Source of the DNA: Xenopus tropicalis
Lineage: Eukaryota; Chordata; Amphibia; Anura; Pipidae
Assembly: GCF_000004195.4 (NCBI RefSeq)
Contig: NC_030677.2
Location: forward strand, 57,914,222 to 57,978,221
Direction: 5' to 3'
DNA: 64,000 bases
The notes below the pieces were generated by a model. It was given only the letters and a program-made list of their open reading frames with translations, did no database searches and was not told the origin of the DNA. Shown piece after piece: positions 57,192 to 64,000 of the stretch (position 1 is its first letter; the number at the start of each line of letters is the position of its first letter). Position numbers and translations under genes: made by a program.

Positions 57192-58077
57192 TTAGTCCAT
57201 GTACTTGCTGATTCAACAGAGCAAGCTTTTATGACACACTGGTGCTCACCACAAGCTGAAAAGTGTGTAGGATACATTCATGTCTGCAAGTGCAGTGAGC
57301 AAAGTGCAGTTTTGAGCCCAGTCGCCATCTTTTCTTCCAATAATGCAGCATTTTCCCCCACATTCCAGGGTCATTGTGGTTGCAAGAGTGCTCCCTATTC
57401 TTTCTGCACAACAGAATTTAAGTGATTGATGCAAGGCATTAAGGGAAACCTGGTCCGGAGGTGACGATGGCTACATCAGTAGGTGCAGCAGTGCTCAATT
57501 TGGAACAGAAAGCAGGAAGGACTGAGTGGAGCCAAGAGCAGCTATAAGGAAGTGCAAGCAGAACATTTTATTTAAAGTGTTTTAAATTGCGGTGACTTAA
57601 CTGCACTTTTGGACATACATGAGCTCTCATGTGTGGACACAAGTACCACTCTGAGTAGCATCAATTTTGCTGCCATATGTTCACTAATATGCATTTGGAA
57701 ATGAGCCTGTCCTGTTTTTGTTAAATGAGGCCCTGGACCTCCAAAAGTTCTTAGAGAGAGAAGGTGAGACTGTCAGAGATTTCATTCTGCTGATGCACAG
57801 CTGTATTCAATTTTGAAAAAAAACTTTTGAAATATTGAATAGATTGTATACTGATAATTTGCAGAGTAAATAAATCTCACTCCGTAAACAGTAGGATAGC
57901 TGACAGAGACTTATTCATTCTCCCAACTGAAGATTGTTTTTAATTTATTAACAATTATCCTGTTTACCCATCTGTTTACATATGTAAACCTTTATTAAAT
58001 ATGTTCCCACATTTTTTCACCCAATCACTGTGTGAATGCTGCATTGATCTCTATTTACATGGGATACTGGCAGGGCC

Positions 58078-58262
58078 CACGAGAGGTCGATAACGCTTAT
58101 CGATCAGCGCGAGTTAAATAACGCAAAGAACATTGCGTCTTAATTATGACGCCTGTCCTTTTAGTGAATCGAGCATTAAGTCGCAAAAAATAAGAAGCGA
58201 TAACATTTTTAACGCATGCTATAAGTAGCGCTCATTTTATCGCCCTTTAGTGAACCAACCCC
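58078..58262. mobile_element. MITE fragment with GCGATAA words
   Basis: TCGATAACGCTTATCGATCA, TTAACGCATGC and TTTATCGCCCTTTAGTGAAC parallel the segment at 355-610. Borders are not clear. Confidence 0.45.
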
Positions 58263-58398
58263 TATATCTTGGGAATCAGGTAGGGTGTGTTTCTACAATA
58301 AGTAGCCTGGATTATTACAAAAATTATTAGGCCCATGTCACACCATGCATATTTCAAGTATTTAGTAGTGTTTTGCAGTAACTACAGAACAGTCTTAA

Positions 58399-58749
58399 AG
58401 GAGAAGAAATGGTGGAATCACTGGGGTGTGCCAAAATGTCAGGCACCCCCCCAGTGAATAATATCACTTATCTGATACCTAAGGGTGGTTTTCCTATTAG
58501 CAGAAAACGCACCAGCCTGGGGCGCATGCAGACAAGCAATCCTCTTACTTTCTACTCCTTTAGCTGCGATTTCAGGGTCGAAAAAGCTGACTTTTTTTGT
58601 TAAAGTGCGGCTTTTCACTCTACTGTGCATGTGTGAAGACTAAAGACGAGCAAGGATTGTTGGCCTGCATGTACCCCAGACTGGTGTGTTTTTTTTGGCA
58701 ACAGAAGCACCAGCCCAGGGTATCAGGTAATTCCACTTTTCCTTCTTCT
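58399..58749. mobile_element. Kolobok-like palindromic MITE, diverged copy
   Basis: AGGAGAAGAAATGGTGGAAT at the left and CCACTTTTCCTTCTTCT at the right, with TTAA at 58395-58398 and 58750-58753. Interior words (AAGTGCGGCTTTTCACTCTA, GCACCAGCC) match 56231-56570. Confidence 0.82.
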
Positions 58750-60024
58750 TTAAACCCTGCTGCAATGCATTGAGTTTAATAGCAGTTGGATTAAAATGCC
58801 AGCACTGGCTCTCTTGCCAGCTACCAGGTGCCTGTGATGACACTTTTGGGGAACTGTCATGTGCCTCTATGGATGTAACTTCTGTCCAGTTCTGTAAAAT
58901 TATTTGATTACAGCCAAGTCCAGTCAAGTGTCATAAATTAGCCTTACTGCACTTTGACCTGACACTCAGCTTTCACACTGGGAGGGCAGAAAAAAATTAT
59001 TTTTGATTCAGCACTCTGTGCAGAATGCAACAACCCAGGAGGGCATAAGTGCTGTTAATTGAGCACCAAGGGCAAACCCTTGTGCTCCTTAGTGCACCTG
59101 TGTCCCCAAGGTGGTAAACAACCCCTTATGGGCATCTTTATAAAAAAATCACTATTGTTCTATTTCGTGTCAATTGTATCAGTATAAGAAAGCATGTAAT
59201 CAGGATCCCTCAGTTAAACCTTCTGTGTAATAAACCCCCTCTTATATATAAGCCGGAGGCAACAGTTAAGGGATGACTATACATTCAGAATGAATACTTA
59301 ACCAACAGACCATTTATATTATAGTTTATTCCAGTATGGTATATAATATATTTTTTGAAAATGGTTTATCTAGGTGAATCAGTGTTTTACATATGGGCTG
59401 TTTTATGTGATATATTTTTAGCGAGACCTGTAACATTTAGGGGTATAGTTTCCCAAAATGAGAGGGCATTATTATACAGAGCTGATCACAATGGGATCCA
59501 ATTTTAAGGAATATTAAAATGTCACTAGGGTGGATTTTTGCAGGTTGCCTGGCTCTGTAAGCAAGATGACCTATTGTTTAAGTTTTTTTTTTATAATTAA
59601 TTAATGTATCCTTAATTTGACTTGTGAGTTAATGGCACAGAATTGTCAAGCTATATATGTGTTTGTTTCTTTATTTGATTATTTGTAAGTGTGAGAAAAT
59701 CAATTTTTGGTCATTAACATAAAAACAGATGGTGTTATTGACCAAGGTTCAGATTTTAGAGACCTACTGAGTGTTAATTAGAAAACACCAAAATAATCTA
59801 ATATAATTTTTTTTTTTTGAACTTTTAAACCATAGTAAGATTTTGTTTTGCTATCAACTTCATTTATTGTGTATCCGGGGAAGCCATTTTACTAATTTTC
59901 AAATATGAGTTTTTCTGAAAACTCAAGTTTGTTTGTTTTTTAACAGAAACACTCCATATTTAAGAAAAACTCAAATATCACACAGTTTGCGTTTACTTGA
60001 AGAAAAATATACTTAATTACCTCA

Positions 60025-60850
60025 CATAGTAACATAGTAAGTTGGGTTGAAAAAAGACATACGTCCATCAAGTTCAACCATAATGCCTATATATAACCTG
60101 CCTAACTACTAGTTGATCCAAAGGAAGGCAAAAAAAACCCATCTGAAGCCTCTCTAATTTCCTTCCTGACTCCAAGATGGCAATCGGACCAGTCCCTGGA
60201 TCAACTTGTACTGAGAGCTATCTCCCATAACCCTGTATTCCCTTACTTGCTAAGAATCCATCCAGCCCCTTCTTAAAGTTATATAATGTATCAGCCAGTA
60301 CGACTGATTCCGGGAGGGAATTCCACAACTTCACAGCTCTCAAAGTAAAAAATCCTTTCTGAATATTTAAACGGAACCTCCCTTCTTAAAAACGTAGTGG
60401 GTGCCCTCATGCCCGTTGGAAGGACCTACTGGTAAATAAAACATTAGAAAGGTTATTATATGATCCCTTTATATATTTATACATAGTTATCATGTCACCT
60501 CTTAAGCGCCTCTTCTCCAGTGTAAACAGACCCAACTTGGCCAGTCTTTCTTCATAACTGAGACTTTCCATACCCTTTACCAGCTTAGTTGCCCTTCTCT
60601 GGACCCTCTCTAACTCAATAATGTCCCGTTTGAGCACTGGAGACCAAAACTGAACAGCATATTCTAGATGGGGCCTTACCAGCGCTCTGTAAAGGGGAAG
60701 AATAACCCCCTCCTCCCGTGAATCTATACCCCTTTTAATACAGCTCAAAACCTTGTTTGCCCTTGCAGCTGCTGCCTGGCATTGCTTGCTACAGCCAAGT
60801 TTATTATCTACAAGGACTCCAAGGTCCTTCTCCATTATGGATTTGCCTAG
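60025..60850 (-). mobile_element. 5'-truncated CR1 LINE of a second subfamily
   Basis: The 3' end at 60025-60045 has (ACATAGTA)n. Frame 60407-60835 encodes KDLGVLVDNKLGCSKQCQ, LYRALVRPHLEYAVQFW and RRATKLVKGM, the C-terminal part of a CR1 reverse transcriptase, similar to but clearly different from the copy at 25242. After a frame change near 60400 the coding similarity continues (TLRAVKLWNSLPESVV) to about 60230. So it is truncated at the 5' end and has a frameshift. Confidence 0.92.
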
Positions 60851-62081
60851 TGCGCATCACATTATGCGATTCATTTTTAAAAAATCAACAAGATCATTCT
60901 GGGTTTGTGGAAACAGTTTTAATCATTAATAGGCCAAGGTTGGGATAACAAAGAACTGGATATACAATTAAACAGACCAAGGTAATGCATAGAAATAACA
61001 GCTGCCTCCAGGCACTGAAACCACACTTGACTACACCATACTGGAAGCACCCTTACTAATATACCCAGGTCTGCGCCAGGTATTTTGTGTCAATATGTGT
61101 ATATGCATTTTTTGTATGCCTAGCATTTTGGTAATGCATACAGGGTACTTTTACTATCCATCCTATTTGTGTGCTGTATGAATATATAGTTGACTTCGCT
61201 TATGGAATCTGGGAAAACTTAAAGGGGTTGAGGGTCAGAACCAAAGCCACTGTTAGAGGCAGAAAATATTTGGTTGGCTGTGCTTTCTGTTACAGTTAGG
61301 TCCTGTATTATTTCCAGTAACGTGAACTCAGGGAGGAAAATAAGTAAAATTATTAATTATTACATATGTGTTGTAAGATTCTTTAATATGCAACATATTA
61401 TGATCCAATGTATCTATTCATGATGAACATATGAACATATAGTTATACTTTAATGCAACATGTTTGATATCCTACTGGGAAATATTTTTTAGACTTTTAT
61501 TTGGATGTATTCAAGAGTTATCAAAACTACTTTGTACAATAAACTACCAATTATTAGTACTTGTTACTTAATTAGATATAGTTAACTCTGCAGCAATTTT
61601 TTTAAAGTACCAGACTTATGCCATGTTGCCATAAAGCATCACTGCATGCAACAAACCATTGCACAATAACAAAGAAGACATTGGAAACATATAGCTTAGT
61701 TCAATCATTCTAGAACTGTAATTCTTCTTTTTTTTCTATGGTGATTTTTAAATAAGTTGTAATTAGTGGTGATAGCAATCAGTGACCTAACATCTGGCCT
61801 GATTCAGTGTGCCAAGAATCAAGAGCAAACAATCAATGTTTACAACTTCATTTAATGGACAAATTGGAGTCCCACTGCTCTCCCTGCAGATGTCTTAGGA
61901 CTTTTATGTTTCTTAAAAGCTGCTGCGAGTGCTTTGAGATCACAGTTTTGCCCAGTAGTATACATATAGTTGGTTTGATTACAGTATTGTACAGACACTC
62001 TTCTTACCCCAATAGTCAGAGTTAATTATTTGATGGCCTGAAATGCATAAACTGATATGCATGTTTTATAGTTTCTTCTTA

Positions 62082-62389
62082 GGGCAGACACACGGGGAGA
62101 TTTGTTGCCCCGCGACAAATCTTCATTACCGCAGGCGGCTAATCCCCCCATGATACCAATCCACCAGCAAAAATATAAATCGCCGGGTGGATGGCATACG
62201 CGTCGCTACAATTTTCCAAAGTTGCCTCTCAAGGAAACTTTGGGCAACTTTAGGAAATCGTAGCAACGTGTATGCCATCCTACCGGCTATTTACATTCTT
62301 GCTAGTGGGATGGCATTGCGGGGAGATTCGTCGCCCACGATAACGGAGATTTGTTGCAGGGTGACTAATCTCCCCGTGTGCCACTCCTC
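62082..62389. mobile_element. Harbinger-type MITE
   Basis: GGGCAGACACACGGGGAGAT … AATCTCCCCGTGTGCCACTCCTC, with TTA at 62079-62081 and 62390-62392. Internal arms GGATGGCATACGCGTCGCTA and TAGCAACGTGTATGCCATCC. 308 bp. Confidence 0.85.
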
Positions 62390-62665
62390 TTAGAGTTTGC
62401 ATAAAATTTTCATGGCTGTACTTTCACTGTACTGTACAATTGACCAGATGTTGGACCACAGAGGGAGTGGTTGAACTGAAAACTACTAATCCCCAGATAG
62501 CGCTTAATATTGGATCCCATTGGATCAGATTTGTCTGACTTAGGTTTATATGGCCTGTGGTGGTATTTTATGTCAATGGGGACACAACAGCCAATGAGAC
62601 ATTTCTTTATCATTTGGAAAATGTTATTTTCACATAAGTTGACCTCTAAGTGAATGTTACTTTAA

Positions 62666-63079
62666 AGGAATAGTAACACCAAAACATAAAAGTGTTTTAA
62701 AGTAAGTAAAATATAATGTACTGTTGCCCTGCACTGATAAGCCTGGTGTGTTGGCTACTGGAAAGCTTAGTTTATATAATAAGCTGATGTGTAGCCATGA
62801 GGGCAGCCATTCTGCTTGAAAAAAGGAGAAAAGGCACAGGTTACATAGCAGATACAGATAACCTCTGTAAAATATAATGGGTCTTTATTTGTTATCTGCT
62901 CTGTGCCTGTGCCTTTTCTCCTTTGAATGGCTGCCCCCATGGCTACACAGCAGCTTTGTTTATACTATAACTATAGTAGTCTTTCTGAGGCAAACACACC
63001 AGTTGAACAAGTGCAGGGCAACAGTACATTATACTGTAATTACCTTTATACACTTTTATTTTTTGGTGTTGCTGTTCCT
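62666..63079. mobile_element. TTAA-type palindromic MITE
   Basis: AGGAATAGTAACACCAAAA … TTTTTGGTGTTGCTGTTCCT, with TTAA at 62662-62665 and 63080-63083. Arms extend inward (GAGGGCAGCCATTC with GAATGGCTGCC; AGGAGAAAAGGCACAGG with CCTGTGCCTTTTCTCCT). 414 bp; open frames on the + strand are artefacts. Confidence 0.88.
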
Positions 63080-64000
63080 TTAACAACTTATTATGTGATG
63101 CTTATTATATTTTAGTGTTTTCATTATTAGTATTATAGTTGGAATGTATGAGCTTCTTGTTAATAGAAGGTGCATCCTTGCAGTACAGTTGCACAAATTG
63201 CATTGCATGTGTCCTTACTGGTCTTACACAGTTGCTTGCCAATTATCTTGTAATAAACTAAATGAAAACCCCCTGTTTCTATATACTTGCCAATGAAATG
63301 TTCATTGATAAATGGAAATTTGGCCATATCAGTCATACTTTTTACTCATTTACTATATTACCAGCCCTTGAATGCTCCTAAAAAGTTTGTTATTTCACAG
63401 CTAATGACTTTTCAGTAGATGCCGGCTATACCCCCTAGGGGCCCGGCAAGGGTCTGGTCTGGGCCACTGGGGCCCACCCGTTTTTTTTCCCGGTGTCCCA
63501 GCAGCCCAGTCTGACCCTGTTATTGTTCTATTCCCACATATAAAACTCTTTACAGAGGAACTGATTAAAGTAATGTTATCATAAAGTTTAAATCATATTA
63601 ATGTATAGACTAATATTACAATATTAGTATAGATCTAATAGGAAGAATTTTTCTTAGGTGAAATTGCTGTGAGCAGTATTTTTATGCATTACGTATTATT
63701 ACTATTTACCTTCAGGGTGCTGTAGCAGATCATGCATGGCCAATTTAACTCCTTTTTCATAACTCTTATAGCTTTCAGGGCCTGCTAATAAATCCTGCTC
63801 AGCTTTACATTTTTGCTGTGCATACTGAGCTCCCTAGAAGTACACACACAGCCTTACACAGATGCTTTCTGATTTATTGGCTAGAATATGCATGCTCTCC
63901 TGTCTAACACTATGATGGACCAACAAATTCTAATAGCCAGCTTATGCAAAGCTCAACAGATGAGATCCTACACATTCTAAATTAAGGGACATAATTATTA
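63080..64000. other. Intronic DNA with a hAT right-end fragment
   Basis: At 63420-63521 a GC-rich stretch ends CCCAGTCTGACCCTG, like the right end of the hAT elements at 22819 and 35177, but no left end or duplication was found. The rest is AT-rich with nothing recognised. Confidence 0.4.

Larger units (their letters stand above)
49853..64000 (+). other. ttc29: ttc29 intron, continuing beyond window
   Basis: The sequence follows the GTAAGG donor at 49853. I looked for the next TTC29 coding segment (a long helical exon with a tryptophan-rich start to the TPRs) and saw none, so the intron probably runs past 64 kb. It holds TA-flanked MITEs (51.9-52.5 kb), SINE/L2-like remnants, Harbinger and Kolobok-type palindromes and a truncated CR1. 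Unassigned AT-rich stretches include 49.9-50.9, 55.0-55.7, 57.2-58.0, 59.0-60.0 and 60.9-62.0 kb. Confidence 0.6.

Noticed and set aside
63420..63521. Complete hAT MITE
   Set aside because: Only a right-end-like terminus is present; no left end or 8-bp duplication could be found.
49853..64000. Search for the next ttc29 exon
   Set aside because: No segment with acceptor, donor and TPR-like coding sequence in the right phase was seen; it probably lies beyond the window.

Overview
The window looks like frog genomic DNA from the genus Xenopus, probably X. tropicalis. It is AT-rich and packed with short inverted-repeat DNA transposons, hAT, piggyBac-like and Kolobok/Harbinger-type elements and CR1 LINEs, and it carries a ciliary gene split by large introns. 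The genus call rests on the repeat landscape and the gene's divergence from mammals; the species call is inference.

Only one cellular protein-coding gene can be supported: the 5' part of ttc29 (tetratricopeptide repeat protein 29, an axonemal dynein-associated protein), on the + strand. A GC-rich promoter with an RFX X-box-like site lies near 20.03-20.16 kb. Three coding exons follow, at 22433-22551, 28565-28648 and 49629-49852. Their splice phases join in frame and the joined product follows the N-terminus of vertebrate TTC29. The introns are about 6.0 kb and 21 kb, and the remaining exons should lie beyond 64 kb. From 1 to about 20 kb is upstream intergenic DNA.

Layout. 0-8.5 kb: degenerate repeats, a 914-bp hAT element holding a minisatellite (3362-4275), a tRNA-derived SINE with a 21-bp target duplication (5935-6048) and a TA-flanked MITE (6358-6684). 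8.56-13.92 kb: a 5.36-kb piggyBac-like element bounded by TTAA, with its own promoter-like segment, a 138-bp palindrome and a satellite array with a 780-bp higher-order period. 14.6-19.5 kb: hairpin MITEs and a 654-bp inverted repeat. 20.3-21 kb: (CTAT)n microsatellite and a SPIN-like hAT remnant. 22.8-28.3 kb (intron): a 213-bp hAT MITE, a hairpin plus G-rich minisatellite, and a CR1 LINE with an intact endonuclease-reverse transcriptase frame, antisense to ttc29 and inserted in an older MITE. 31-49 kb (intron): Harbinger-type hairpins, a 1.4-kb hAT, a second piggyBac-like end, and a cluster at 46.4-48.8 kb where a CR1 tail sits in a hAT that sits in a MITE. 52-63 kb (intron): many TTAA- and TWA-flanked palindromic MITEs and a second CR1 fragment.

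There are no bacterial-type operons, CRISPR arrays or rRNA genes. Apart from ttc29, nearly every recognisable feature is a transposable element, and target-site duplications allow many element borders to be placed to the base. Family names (Kolobok, Harbinger, piggyBac, hAT, Tc1/mariner) are inferred from terminal motifs and target-site length, not from a database search.
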